Shown piece by piece: positions 34,660 through 43,928 of a DNA stretch of 64,000 bases; within the stretch, counting starts at the first letter, position 1; every line of letters starts with the position of its first letter. The stretch comes from Aquirhabdus sp. (GTDB lineage Bacteria > Pseudomonadota > Gammaproteobacteria > Pseudomonadales > Moraxellaceae): positions 1-64,000 of the forward strand of contig JASLHI010000027.1 of assembly GCA_030149815.1 (NCBI GenBank), written 5' to 3'. The position numbers and the translations under genes are program-made. The notes under the pieces are model-generated. The model had not been told where the DNA came from and ran no database searches. It saw only the letters and a program-made list of their open reading frames with translations.

Positions 34660-36936
34660 TTATCTACCCTTGATTTGCGCCACAATACTTGAATCTTTGA
34701 TTTTGTGATCTGCCGCTAACATTAAAGCCTTGCTTAAAATAACCGATAACAGATGATCACCTTCAAATGGCAGATACAAACCATTCATCACCGTATCAGC
34801 GTCCTTACCCTGAACAATACATAAATATTGATCATTAGGTTCCATCAATATATTACCGCTACCTAAATGAATCTTATATGTACGAAGCTGTCCTTTAACA
34901 ACTAAAAACTTACCGTCAAAATGACTTACAGATGCAATATCTAATTTGGAAATAATGTTGTCTAAAACACCTTTTCGAATAAGTGCTGTCGCAGTCAGTT
35001 CAGATGAATTAAACTCATTAAAATACCTTTGTATCTGAGGATTTGTGAGATCTAAATTTGGATCCAATCCAGCAGAACAAACACCAACAAATAAATCTAA
35101 ATCACGCATTACTTCCGAAAAAACCAATGGAGGAATATCCTTCACATTTAAAGGCTGAAGAGTCTCGCCTTGAAGATAGAAAAAAGTTTTTTCCGTTAAA
35201 ACATATTGATAAACACCAGTTGCGTTCATCGGTGAACCTTGCATATTTGGAGACAGCTCTAAACGCACACGAATTTTCCAATGCGGTAATTCAAATGTTG
35301 GATCATTCGCACCATCCCAACCACCTTGCAATTGATACGACCAACCACGCTCTCGACACAAGGCAACAAGCTGAAATTGCTTAAGGAAATGACCTGCAAA
35401 ACGATTTGAGTAAGTTCCTGTTTGCTCCTCAGCAGGTGTAAGCAAATAAACCTCGCGGAATGCCTGTTTGAATGGTTGAACAATCTGATGCGTTCGAATC
35501 AACTCACGCCATGCTTGGATTTCATTCATATCAGAAAAAATAGGATGCCAAATTTTTACTTGCGCATCATCTGAAATAGGTTTTAATGTTTCTCCTTGGC
35601 TATTGACCAATTGCTGGTTAAGCCAAAAACCATGTTGAATGACGCCTTGATCATCAAATCGCCAAATTACTCGACGACCTAACCAGCCTAAAAGAGCATG
35701 CTGAATAAAACGTTCTCGCCAAGTATTAAATATCCATTGTCGATCTTTTAAGATATTTTGTTCTAGACGAGTCGATTGCCCAGAGATAATCGTTTCAACT
35801 TCAGCCGTGATTTGTTTAAATTCTTTAAAGTCATCGGCATGATCTTTTTTCACGGAAGCAGGCGGTGCTTTAAGAATTTTGCCGTTTTTATCTTGCCAAA
35901 CAACAGTTAGATGTTTTGTCCCAACTAGACTTAAAGTTGCTTGATAATCACCAAAACTAAAAATCTGCTTGCCATCCTGATCAAAATCTAGTTCTGGCAC
36001 GACCATTTCTTCCAAGTCATCGGTTGACACACCTTGGCGTAATGCTGCTTCACGCAACATTTTTTCAATCAAATTAGCGCCAACACTGTATTTAACCTTA
36101 CTACGTAACTTAGATAGTTGCACTATACCTGCATTCCCTAGGCTTCCCAGCGCATACAAACCTGCATTCGCAACACTTGATGAACGTGGTCCTACGCCAT
36201 ACAGTTTTGTATAACTAAACTGTACAACAGAACCAACCATTTGTGCGACTTCACTCGATTCAGATAAAGGACACATCCACAACAATCCCTTGATTGCAGT
36301 TGTATTTTTATCACTAAAAGGTGGATGTTCAGCTGGGGCTTTTTCTATCATTAACGCAAGCCATCGCGTCACGCGCTCTACAAAACTTTCTTTTAGTGAT
36401 TCAAAAAAAGTTATGGATTTTTTCATCCATGCTGCGCTTGGTGCACTTGATTTTGCAGTTGCTGCATAATTCCACAAAGCATACCAATCTCGTTGCTCGT
36501 CAAGACTAAGCTGTTCTATTTCTTGTTGGATTTTACTTGGCCATGTAACTTTATCTGGCTCAGTACCAAACCATTTATCAATCCCAGCACTATCGTTCAG
36601 TGGTAGCTGTGAGGGTTTTTCATCTTGACTCACGAACGACTGTATACGCTCTAAGAACTCTGCTTGCTTTCTAAACGATATACCACTATTAAGATAGTTC
36701 TGATCATCGATAAGATGCATTTTAACTAATCTCAATAATTCAGCATCCAACTGTCCATTGTTTTTTATTATCTCCAGAACTGAAAAAAGCTTTTCAGTTA
36801 GCTTACCACCCCCCAAACGAAAGGCTTCCGCATCAAAATCAATAAAAAAATTCTTAATATTGTTAATATTTTGAACTCCATCACTTTTACATTCAGACAG
36901 TAATCCATCTACTTTTTGTTGCATATCCATATTCAA
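34660..36936 (-). CDS. DUF4132 domain protein
   Basis: Large cytoplasmic protein of 758 residues with no signal peptide. The first ~180 residues are helical and poorly conserved in appearance. A helical-repeat region follows (KGLLWMCPLSESSEVAQMVGSVVQ, SSVANAGLYALGSLGNAGIVQLSKLRSKVKY). The C-terminal half (about 390-650) carries the DUF4132 signature block, including WRELIRTHQIVQPFKQAFREVYLLT, SNRFAGHFLKQFQLVALCRERGW and the following beta segments. DUF4132 proteins include the E. coli MolR group and have no established biochemistry. It lies 31 bp after the small GG-ending protein gene and is surely co-transcribed with it. Confidence 0.8.
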   Translation of the reverse strand: MNMDMQQKVDGLLSECKSDGVQNINNIKNFFIDFDAEAFRLGGGKLTEKLFSVLEIIKNNGQLDAELLRLVKMHLIDDQNYLNSGISFRKQAEFLERIQSFVSQDEKPSQLPLNDSAGIDKWFGTEPDKVTWPSKIQQEIEQLSLDEQRDWYALWNYAATAKSSAPSAAWMKKSITFFESLKESFVERVTRWLALMIEKAPAEHPPFSDKNTTAIKGLLWMCPLSESSEVAQMVGSVVQFSYTKLYGVGPRSSSVANAGLYALGSLGNAGIVQLSKLRSKVKYSVGANLIEKMLREAALRQGVSTDDLEEMVVPELDFDQDGKQIFSFGDYQATLSLVGTKHLTVVWQDKNGKILKAPPASVKKDHADDFKEFKQITAEVETIISGQSTRLEQNILKDRQWIFNTWRERFIQHALLGWLGRRVIWRFDDQGVIQHGFWLNQQLVNSQGETLKPISDDAQVKIWHPIFSDMNEIQAWRELIRTHQIVQPFKQAFREVYLLTPAEEQTGTYSNRFAGHFLKQFQLVALCRERGWSYQLQGGWDGANDPTFELPHWKIRVRLELSPNMQGSPMNATGVYQYVLTEKTFFYLQGETLQPLNVKDIPPLVFSEVMRDLDLFVGVCSAGLDPNLDLTNPQIQRYFNEFNSSELTATALIRKGVLDNIISKLDIASVSHFDGKFLVVKGQLRTYKIHLGSGNILMEPNDQYLCIVQGKDADTVMNGLYLPFEGDHLLSVILSKALMLAADHKIKDSSIVAQIKGR

Positions 36937-36967
36937 ATTCCCTTTTTAATTATCAAACTTTTTTAAA

Positions 36968-37369
36968 TTAACCACCAACCAGCGGCACCAACTTTACAAA
37001 CTGAACCGTCGATACTTCCGATACCAATAATTCACGATCCAACTCAGTCACCTGCCGCTCATCCACTAACAAAAAAAATCGATTACTACTGAATGCCTCA
37101 ATAGCTTTTTTGTATTGAACATCAGCATCAATCATCTTTTTAGGTTTAGCTTTATCGTAACCATTCAGCTTTGCCTCCTGCTCAGTCGGAGTAACCAAAC
37201 CATTAAACTGATGGAATGTTTCGGTATCGTTATAATGCAGAACCTCTTGACGAATACGCTGCTCAATGAGCTGCCGTGCTGTCGTCTTTGAAGTAGGAAT
37301 CTGGATTTTAAATTGCTGAATAACCTGACCTGTCAGTGAACCATCAGACATCGTTAATGTAATTGACAT
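36968..37369 (-). CDS. Small protein with beta-grasp-like pattern and C-terminal Gly-Gly
   Basis: The 133-residue soluble protein begins ITLTMSDG, then QFKIQIP and a helix TTARQLIEQRIRQEVLHYN, which is a beta-beta-alpha start like ubiquitin/MoaD/ThiS folds. A middle insert (about residues 55-85) leads into a helix and strand (AIEAFSSNRFFLLVDERQV). The protein ends TVQFVKLVPLVGG, immediately followed by the stop. The terminal GG after a hydrophobic strand is as in MoaD, ThiS and ubiquitin-like proteins. It is the first gene of the operon with the DUF4132 protein. The fold assignment is inference from pattern; I recognise no named family. Confidence 0.7.
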   Translation of the reverse strand: MSITLTMSDGSLTGQVIQQFKIQIPTSKTTARQLIEQRIRQEVLHYNDTETFHQFNGLVTPTEQEAKLNGYDKAKPKKMIDADVQYKKAIEAFSSNRFFLLVDERQVTELDRELLVSEVSTVQFVKLVPLVGG

Positions 37370-37475
37370 TTCTATCTCCCTGATCTTTTAATTTTCTTTT
37401 GAATTTAATTGATTATATTTTTAAACTCAATGAAACTCATCTAACTTAATGAGTTCCATTATTAATAAATATTGA

Positions 37476-38744
37476 CTAAACAACCACCTCAGCCACTTTC
37501 CCTGTCAACATCGCACCCAAAAACGGCGTATTCTTCCCTGCTGATTGAATACTTTCCGCATTGATTGTCCATTGATGAGTCGGATCGACCACAACCCAGC
37601 CCCCAACTGCTTCACGCATCGTTTCAATCCCTGCAATCTCAGCAGGCGACTTACTTATACGACGCGCCAAATCCAGTGGAGACAACACCCCATCACGCAC
37701 CAATCCAACACCCAATGCCATAAAACTATCAAACGCCGAAATCCCCGCTTCTGTTTCCGCAAACGGCATCATCTTCGCAGTTGCTGACAACGGCTCATGA
37801 TGACTACAAATCGCATCAATCACACCACTCGCCACGCCAGCGCGCAAACCTTCACGGTCTTTATAACTACGTAGCGGCGGACGCACATGCGCAGCAGAAT
37901 TAAAGCCATCAATGCTTGCATCAGTCAGATACAGTTGATGCATCGCCACATCGGCAGTCACAGGTAAATTCTTTTTCTTAGCAGCAGCAATCAACTCAAC
38001 CGAAGCTGCACAGGAAAGCTGACTAAAGTGCGCACGGACACCCGTCGCTTCAACCAGTAATAATTGCGTACTCAGTGCTACTGTTTCCGCAATCGCAGGA
38101 ATACCTGCCAAGCCCTGACGTGATGCCATGAAGCCATCATGGACACAACCATCATTGGCAAGAACCGTATCCTCAGGGTAGAAAAATACGGTTAGACCCA
38201 ATGTTTCGGCATATTCAAGTGTGCGAAGCAAGACTTCGTTGTTGGCAAATGGCTTGCGTGCATTACTGACCGCAATACATTTGCCTTGCTTCAATCCAGC
38301 AAGATTTGCAGGTTGTTGACCTTCCAAGCCTTTAGTCAGCGCACCGATCACATGCAGATAAATCCCGCCATCATCATAGGCTTTTTGACGAAAACCCGGC
38401 AGAAGCGCCCCGCTTTCGAGAACTGGCTTGGTATCTGGTGGAATCGCGACATGCAGAAAACCTGCCGCACGCGCGGCCTGCCCTTCACTTTTCAGCGTGC
38501 CGTGTTGTTGTTCACCTGGTTCACGCAATCGTGCGCAAAGGTCAACCAGCGCAGGCATCAACCATTTGCCTGAACCATCAATCGTCTTTTCAATCGTCGA
38601 TAAATCCGTTGGTTCAGGGATCAATTGACCATGTTTAATCCACACCGAACGCACTTCATCCAAACCATGTACAGGATCAAGCACACGAATATTTTGGATA
38701 TGAATTACACCAGCATGCTCGTCTTTAATGTGGAATTCGCTCAT
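37476..38744 (-). CDS. pyrX: Dihydroorotase-like protein, apparently non-catalytic (PyrC'/PyrX)
   Basis: The 422-residue protein has the amidohydrolase fold. The metal motif that in active dihydroorotases reads D-x-H-x-H is D68-L-C70-A-R72 followed by LREPGEQ, so both metal-binding His are gone; the later ICSHHEPL also lacks the usual Asp. In Pseudomonas a similar inactive pyrC' product is a structural partner of PyrB in a dodecamer (established knowledge). Its start overlaps the pyrB stop by 4 bp, supporting the same role here. A catalytically active PyrC must be encoded elsewhere. Confidence 0.9.
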   Translation of the reverse strand: MSEFHIKDEHAGVIHIQNIRVLDPVHGLDEVRSVWIKHGQLIPEPTDLSTIEKTIDGSGKWLMPALVDLCARLREPGEQQHGTLKSEGQAARAAGFLHVAIPPDTKPVLESGALLPGFRQKAYDDGGIYLHVIGALTKGLEGQQPANLAGLKQGKCIAVSNARKPFANNEVLLRTLEYAETLGLTVFFYPEDTVLANDGCVHDGFMASRQGLAGIPAIAETVALSTQLLLVEATGVRAHFSQLSCAASVELIAAAKKKNLPVTADVAMHQLYLTDASIDGFNSAAHVRPPLRSYKDREGLRAGVASGVIDAICSHHEPLSATAKMMPFAETEAGISAFDSFMALGVGLVRDGVLSPLDLARRISKSPAEIAGIETMREAVGGWVVVDPTHQWTINAESIQSAGKNTPFLGAMLTGKVAEVVV

Positions 38745-39754
38745 GCTGTCATCTCCCGTGCTTCTAACTGTCCTTGCATTGCCAATGACAACACCGCCAT
38801 TCGAACTGCAATCCCGTAATTAACTTGTTTTAAAATCAATGATTGCGGTCCATCGGCAACACTCGATGCAATCTCTACACCGCGATTCATCGGCCCCGGA
38901 TGCATGACGAGTGCATTCGGATTTGCCAATTTCAACCGAGCCTCGGTCATACCGTATAATTTGTAAAACTCATCCGAGCTCGCAAGCAGAGGTGACGCAA
39001 TCCGTTCATTCTGGATACGTAGTGAAATCACCACATCAGCACCCGCAACACCTTTATCCATGTTTTCAAAAACTTTCACACCGAAGGCTTCAAAACCTGT
39101 TGGTAACAAGGTGCGCGGCGCGATGATCCGCACTTCTTTTGCACCTAAAGTCTGTAGTGCTTGAATATCAGAGCGTGCCACACGCGAATGTTTAATATCA
39201 CCAATAATCGCAACCGTCAGTTCGCTAAATGGACGGCATGCATGACGGCGAATCGTGAGCATATCCAGCATTGCTTGCGTTGGATGCGCATGACGACCAT
39301 CGCCCGCATTAATAATCGCAACCTGTGGACACACTGATTGCGCCATAAAGTGCGCCGCACCAGAAGCAGAATGACGCACGACGAACACATCCGCAGTCAT
39401 CGCTTCTAAGTTCCATAATGTGTCGCGTAGTGTCTCGCCTTTTGAGGTACTTGAGCGCTGAATATCGATGTTCAGAACGTTGGCAGATAAACGCTTTGCC
39501 GCAACTTCGAACGTTGTACGAGTCCGCGTTGATGGTTCAAAAAACAGATTCATCACCGTACGACCATCGAGCAATGGCTGATTCAAAATCTGTCCGTTTT
39601 CACCCAGAAAAGTTTCTGCTGTTTCGAGAATACGCGTCAAGTGCGCGCGAGATAGACCTTCGATGCCCAAGAAATGTTGTAGATTACCTGCACGATTTAA
39701 CTGCAGTTGGCTCGGTAAATGTAACGCAGAATGGTGCTGTGCTGACGTATGCAT
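38741..39754 (-). CDS. pyrB: Aspartate carbamoyltransferase catalytic subunit
   Basis: Committed step of pyrimidine synthesis: carbamoyl phosphate plus aspartate. The 337-residue protein shows FFEPSTRTRTTFEVAAKRL (carbamoyl-phosphate site), FVVRHSASGAAHF, GDGRHAHPTQAMLDMLTI, TVAIIGDIKHSRVARSDI and VMHPGPMNRGVEI. It begins with a ~25-residue N-terminal extension (MHTSAQHHSALHLPSQ) of the type seen in the Pseudomonas-type holoenzyme that needs PyrC'. No pyrI is present. Confidence 0.96.
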   Translation of the reverse strand: MHTSAQHHSALHLPSQLQLNRAGNLQHFLGIEGLSRAHLTRILETAETFLGENGQILNQPLLDGRTVMNLFFEPSTRTRTTFEVAAKRLSANVLNIDIQRSSTSKGETLRDTLWNLEAMTADVFVVRHSASGAAHFMAQSVCPQVAIINAGDGRHAHPTQAMLDMLTIRRHACRPFSELTVAIIGDIKHSRVARSDIQALQTLGAKEVRIIAPRTLLPTGFEAFGVKVFENMDKGVAGADVVISLRIQNERIASPLLASSDEFYKLYGMTEARLKLANPNALVMHPGPMNRGVEIASSVADGPQSLILKQVNYGIAVRMAVLSLAMQGQLEAREMTA

Positions 39755-39822
39755 CGACGCGATCCTTAAAGACTATTTTGATTGCGGTAAGTTTAACGGA
39801 TTACACAAAAAAATGCCTTCGG

Positions 39823-39856
39823 AAAAACATCTCTATTCATCACTTCGAGATGTTTC
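39823..39856 (-). terminator. Terminator/leader hairpin upstream of pyrB
   Basis: On the minus strand AAACATCTC and GAGATGTTT (plus 39825-39855) form a 9-bp stem around a 13-nt loop and continue into TTCC; a longer T run (TTTTTTT) follows 8 bases later. It sits between the epimerase gene and pyrB, so it either ends the epimerase transcript or acts as a pyrB leader. Confidence 0.6.
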
Positions 39857-39902
39857 TCTGATTAAAACAGCACACCATATCATCAGCACACAATCCAACC
39901 AT

Positions 39903-40892
39903 TTAGAAGGAATATTGTGGAATCGTTTCATCCAAGCAGCCCATGTCAGTCAAACTTGCGCGCAAAGCATCTAGCATTGGCGTGCGTTCAAAATCGACCA
40001 ACATGGCATTCAGCTTCGTACCATCCAGCAACAATGGACGTTGCCATAAATAACGCATTTCCAGTAATTCAAGTGGCAAGCTCGCAAACAATGCAGCGAT
40101 CTTGACCAAAAACCAAGGCAAACTGCGTATAGTTAAATGAGGGCGACCACTGACGGCGCGCACGGCTGCAATAAACTCTTTACCTGTTATCTGATAACCT
40201 GAAAAATGGAAACGCTCAAATCTCTCTAACTCTTGCTCATGAGCAAGTAGCTGCACAGTGGCACGCGCCATATCTGGTAAATATGCCCACTCATGCAAAA
40301 CATCATGCTGACCCAGATACATCATACTGCGCAGTGGTTTTCCTGCTTTGAAGATATGCTGAAACCATGCACTCATGCCGCGTCCACCAAAAAAATCTCC
40401 CGCACGAACAATCAGCGTACGAACACCACTCTGTGCCAGATGCTCTTCCATCTCAACTCTCACTTGTCCTTTAAGCGTTAGTGGATGTTGTGGGGCAGAC
40501 TCTGCAACTAACTCCCCTGCATCAGGTCCATAGTTATATACAACACCCGGCAAGACCAAGCGTGCATCTTGCTTTAGCGCAGACGCAATGCTGTTATCTA
40601 ACATCGGCAATGCCAATTCACGCCAGCGTTGATAGCGCGGTGGATTCACAGCATGCACAATCAGACTTACGCCTTCTGCTGCACGAGCAACATCATCTGC
40701 TTGCATCGCATCGCCAGCTACCCACTCAACATCTAGTGATGGAAGTTGCTGTTTTGCTGCGACTGGATCACGTTGTAAGGCGCGGACTTGCCAACCTTTT
40801 GCGATAAGTTCAGCAGCCATAACACTGCCGAAACTGCCTGTCACACCTAATATAAGTGCCAACGGTTTTACTGAATCGATAGATGTTTTCAT
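39903..40892 (-). CDS. NAD(P)-binding epimerase/reductase (extended SDR, NmrA-like)
   Basis: The 329-residue protein has the dinucleotide-binding motif ALILGVTGSFGSVMAAELI, a basic second strand (WQVRALQRDP), VEWVAGDAM, SLIVHAVNPPRY and the downstream VLPGVVYNYGPDAG, IVRAGDFFGGRG and WAYLPDMARATVQLL blocks of NAD-dependent epimerase/dehydratase-like proteins. The expected active-site YxxxK is not obvious. The substrate is unknown. It is divergent from a LysR regulator. Confidence 0.82.
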   Translation of the reverse strand: MKTSIDSVKPLALILGVTGSFGSVMAAELIAKGWQVRALQRDPVAAKQQLPSLDVEWVAGDAMQADDVARAAEGVSLIVHAVNPPRYQRWRELALPMLDNSIASALKQDARLVLPGVVYNYGPDAGELVAESAPQHPLTLKGQVRVEMEEHLAQSGVRTLIVRAGDFFGGRGMSAWFQHIFKAGKPLRSMMYLGQHDVLHEWAYLPDMARATVQLLAHEQELERFERFHFSGYQITGKEFIAAVRAVSGRPHLTIRSLPWFLVKIAALFASLPLELLEMRYLWQRPLLLDGTKLNAMLVDFERTPMLDALRASLTDMGCLDETIPQYSF

Positions 40893-41011
40893 GAATTACT
40901 CCAGAATAAATCGGTTATCGTAAGCAATGTGCTTAGCTCATAAGTTGCACAATATGCTTCTGCTCCCTACAATGGAATAACGAAAACTTTAAAGCAGATT
41001 AACGTTTTTAT

Positions 41012-41938
41012 ATGAGCCAACCCAATCTTCCAAAGAATTACTCATGGGACAGCTATCGTGCTTTTGTCGCTGTACTCGAAACAGGTAGCCTATCCGCTGC
41101 TGCACGTCTTCTCGCCACCAGCGCACCAACCATTGCACGCCATATAGAAACGCTTGAAGCAACTCTTGGAATTACTTTATTTTCTCGCTCGAGCACTGGC
41201 CTACAAGCAACTAGTGCGGCCTTAGCACTCGCTCCACAAATCCAAACGATGGTTGTCGCCGAAGCAGCCATTCATCGTCTAGCATCAGGTGAAGCCAGCA
41301 GTGAACGCGGTGTTGTTCGACTGACTGCCAGTGAAATCGTCGGTACAGAGATCTTACCTTCCCTACTTGCAGGATTTCAAAATGCTTATCCAGATACTGT
41401 GATAGAACTATCGTTGACGAATCGTCGAGAGGATTTATTACGTCGTGACTCTGATATCGCGATACGCATGGTTAGACCAGAACAAGACGCCTTGGTCGCG
41501 AAGAAAATTGGCGTAGTCGATGTCGGGTTATATGCGCACCAAAGCTATATCGCAAGAAGAGGACAACCAAGCACTGTCAACGAGTTACTTCAGCACAGTA
41601 TTATTGGTTTTGATCATCACTCCCCTGTCAACACCCCAACACAAATCGGCAAACTCAATCGTGAGATGTTCAGTTTTCGTTGTGACAGTGATTTTGCTCA
41701 ACTTGCTGCACTGCGCGCAGGTCTTGGAATTGGTGGCTGTCAGATGCGGATTGCAGAACGAAATCTAGAGTTAGTCCCGATACTGGGCGGGCACAAAATC
41801 TTTGACATGGAAATGTGGTTAGTCATGCACCGCGATCAACGTCAAGTCAGACGTGTAAAACTACTATTTGACTGGTTAGCAGAAGGCCTAATTGAATACA
41901 CCAATCAGTCAGCAAGCAAATCATCCACACAAGACTAG
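41012..41938 (+). CDS. LysR-family transcriptional regulator
   Basis: The 308-residue protein has a winged helix FVAVLETGSLSAAARLLATSAPTIARHIETLEATLGITLF and an effector domain with GVVRLTASEIVGTEILPSLLAGF, RREDLLRRDSDIAIRMV and LRAGLGIGGCQMRIAERN. It is divergent from the epimerase gene across 119 bp, which it probably regulates. A terminator follows. Confidence 0.93.
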   Translation: MSQPNLPKNYSWDSYRAFVAVLETGSLSAAARLLATSAPTIARHIETLEATLGITLFSRSSTGLQATSAALALAPQIQTMVVAEAAIHRLASGEASSERGVVRLTASEIVGTEILPSLLAGFQNAYPDTVIELSLTNRREDLLRRDSDIAIRMVRPEQDALVAKKIGVVDVGLYAHQSYIARRGQPSTVNELLQHSIIGFDHHSPVNTPTQIGKLNREMFSFRCDSDFAQLAALRAGLGIGGCQMRIAERNLELVPILGGHKIFDMEMWLVMHRDQRQVRRVKLLFDWLAEGLIEYTNQSASKSSTQD

Positions 41939-41963
41939 ATGACTTATCATTTAAATTTTCATA

Positions 41964-41995
41964 AAAAAACAGCCCAAAAAGGACTGTCTTTTTCA
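41964..41995. terminator. Terminator between LysR gene and the WrbA-like gene
   Basis: ACAGCCC and GGACTGT (41971-41989) form a stem with one mismatch, flanked by an A run before and CTTTTT after; it can work for both converging genes. Confidence 0.65.
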
Positions 41996-42006
41996 CATCA
42001 AACAAA

Positions 42007-42582
42007 TCACTTCGTCAAACGCTTCACCTGCTCAGCAAAACGCACACCAAACACTTTTGCAGTCTCTAAATCACCTGGTAATGGGCCTTCATCAGGTGAA
42101 GAGTCTGATGGAGATTGTGCCAGTAAGCCAGAGAAGCCAGCCAAATAATTCACATGATTACGCTCGGCTGCTTTGCTATTCGCTGGCATCATGCCTGTAC
42201 CGACCCACAACATCGAATGTTGCATCGCGAACGTGATCATATAAGAAATCGTTGAACCTTTATCGCCATTGATTGATGCTGAGTTAGTAAATCCAGCCGC
42301 TGGTTTATCTTTCCATGCCTGAACATACCAAGGTTTGCTTGATGCATCAGCAAACTTCTTAAACTGCCAAGCCACACCGCCCATGTAGGTTGGCGAACCA
42401 AAGATAATCCCATCCGATGCCACCAGCATTTCCCATGCCGCATCAGACAAATTACCTTGTTCATCAATACGAATTAGCTCTACCACTGTGCCTGCAACAG
42501 AGGCAGCACCAGCCAAAACAGCTTCAGCTTGTTTTTGGGTATGACCATAACCACTGAAATAAACAATTGCGACTTTTGACAT
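42007..42582 (-). CDS. Flavodoxin-fold NAD(P)H-quinone reductase-like protein (WrbA-like)
   Basis: The 191-residue protein opens with VAIVYFSGYGHTQKQAEAVLAGA, the FMN-phosphate loop, and has the FGSPTYMGGVAWQFKKFADASSKPW segment of WrbA-type flavodoxins. The later WVGTGMMPANSKAAERNHVNYLAGFSGLLAQSP corresponds to the WrbA FMN-ring loop. Proteins of this kind reduce quinones by two electrons. It is monocistronic. Confidence 0.88.
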   Translation of the reverse strand: MSKVAIVYFSGYGHTQKQAEAVLAGAASVAGTVVELIRIDEQGNLSDAAWEMLVASDGIIFGSPTYMGGVAWQFKKFADASSKPWYVQAWKDKPAAGFTNSASINGDKGSTISYMITFAMQHSMLWVGTGMMPANSKAAERNHVNYLAGFSGLLAQSPSDSSPDEGPLPGDLETAKVFGVRFAEQVKRLTK

Positions 42583-42719
42583 TTTTTGTGCTCCCCTGCA
42601 CTGTGAGATGTGTCCTAATAGTGCATCGTTTTATGATGAGAAAACATCTCTTTTTATAGGAAAGACTGTGAAGTAAACATAAATAGAACAGATTACGTCA
42701 CAGCTAAAAAACAGAAATT

Positions 42720-43928
42720 TCACTCGATATTTTTATAAGGTAAACAACCCATCGCCTCGTTAAAATAAGCCTCAACACCGACTCGCTCTCGAACCGTAAA
42801 GTCTATCACAGCATCCATAAATGCAGACTCGGCAAGCCAATGTAGTGAATGCGTCAATACTGGCGCAAAGCCACGAATCAACTTGTGTTCACCTTGTGTT
42901 CCTGGATCAAACCAACGCAACTCATGCTGAATGGCATACTCAATGCCTTGGTAATAACACACCTCGAAATGCAAACAATCCACATCACAAATCGCACCCC
43001 AATAACGCCCATACAAGGTATGTTCATCTTTAAAAAACAACGCCGAAGCAATCGAATTTTGATCTGCATCTTGTGCAATCACCAATGCTAATGCGTCAGG
43101 CATTGAGGCGCCTAACTGCTTAAAAAATGCCTGCGATAAATAAGGCTTCTGCCCACGAACATGATAGGTGTTTTGATAGCACCGATAAAAAAACTGCCAA
43201 TCCACATCTTCGATTTCAGCACCTTCAAGCCAGTGACATGAAATACCTTGTACCGCGACTTTTTCACGCTCGACACGAATGCTCTTTCGGCGTTTTGCGG
43301 TCATTACATTTAAGAATAATGCGAAATCAGCATAATTTTTATTTTCCCAAAGGAATTGCACATTCATCCGCTCTGCAAGCTTGGGAGCCTCTGGATTGGA
43401 AAAGCCAACATCACGATACGCTTGCAAGAAATCCTGATTGAGAAAAAGACCATGCCATGACGATGCGCCGTATTTCTTCGCTAAGACTTGAATGCCCTGT
43501 AACAAAGTCGGAAATACATCAGTCACAACAATATCTTTTGCCAATAAAATGCGAGAGCCTGTCACAGGTGTAAATGGAACACTCGTTACCAATCGCGGAT
43601 AATAATCCAAGCCATGACGTGCATACGCTTGCGCCCACGCATGATCAAAGACATATTCACCGCGATTATGCGTTTTGACAAATAAAGGAAGTGCAGCAAC
43701 AGGCTCTTGATCACGAAAAACGATAAGATGCTGCCCAAACCAACCAGTTTGCGAACCAATCGCTTTGCTATCTTCTAACGCCAGCCAAAATGCACGCTGC
43801 ATAAACGGTGTTGATTGACCAGACCAAAAACTCTCTGGAAAATCACGCACTGTTTCCACAATCTGAATTGACCACCGATTCAACCCAAAGCCTTCTAACT
43901 CAGAATCATTCAACTCAAATCCATTCAA
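42720..43928 (-). CDS. GNAT/FemAB-like acyltransferase family protein (DUF482)
   Basis: The 402-residue product has AFWLALEDSKAIGSQTGWFGQHLIV, DHAWAQAYARHGLDYYPRLVTSVPFTPVTG, MNVQFLWENKNYADFALFL, RRKSIRVEREKVA and YGRYWGA...HFEVCYYQGIEYAI, the conserved blocks of a family in COG3146, sometimes annotated as peptidoglycan biosynthesis-related. The reaction is unknown. The TTG at 43928 comes directly after the stop of the upstream gene (TAATTG), but the TTG at 43883 has AGAAGG 7 bp upstream, so the true start may be the latter. Confidence 0.85.
   Translation of the reverse strand: MNGFELNDSELEGFGLNRWSIQIVETVRDFPESFWSGQSTPFMQRAFWLALEDSKAIGSQTGWFGQHLIVFRDQEPVAALPLFVKTHNRGEYVFDHAWAQAYARHGLDYYPRLVTSVPFTPVTGSRILLAKDIVVTDVFPTLLQGIQVLAKKYGASSWHGLFLNQDFLQAYRDVGFSNPEAPKLAERMNVQFLWENKNYADFALFLNVMTAKRRKSIRVEREKVAVQGISCHWLEGAEIEDVDWQFFYRCYQNTYHVRGQKPYLSQAFFKQLGASMPDALALVIAQDADQNSIASALFFKDEHTLYGRYWGAICDVDCLHFEVCYYQGIEYAIQHELRWFDPGTQGEHKLIRGFAPVLTHSLHWLAESAFMDAVIDFTVRERVGVEAYFNEAMGCLPYKNIE

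Noticed and set aside
39418..39861. 147-residue plus-strand ORF over the start of pyrB and its leader
   Set aside because: Mostly antisense to the conserved N-terminal half of PyrB; no ribosome-binding site and no domain-like content.
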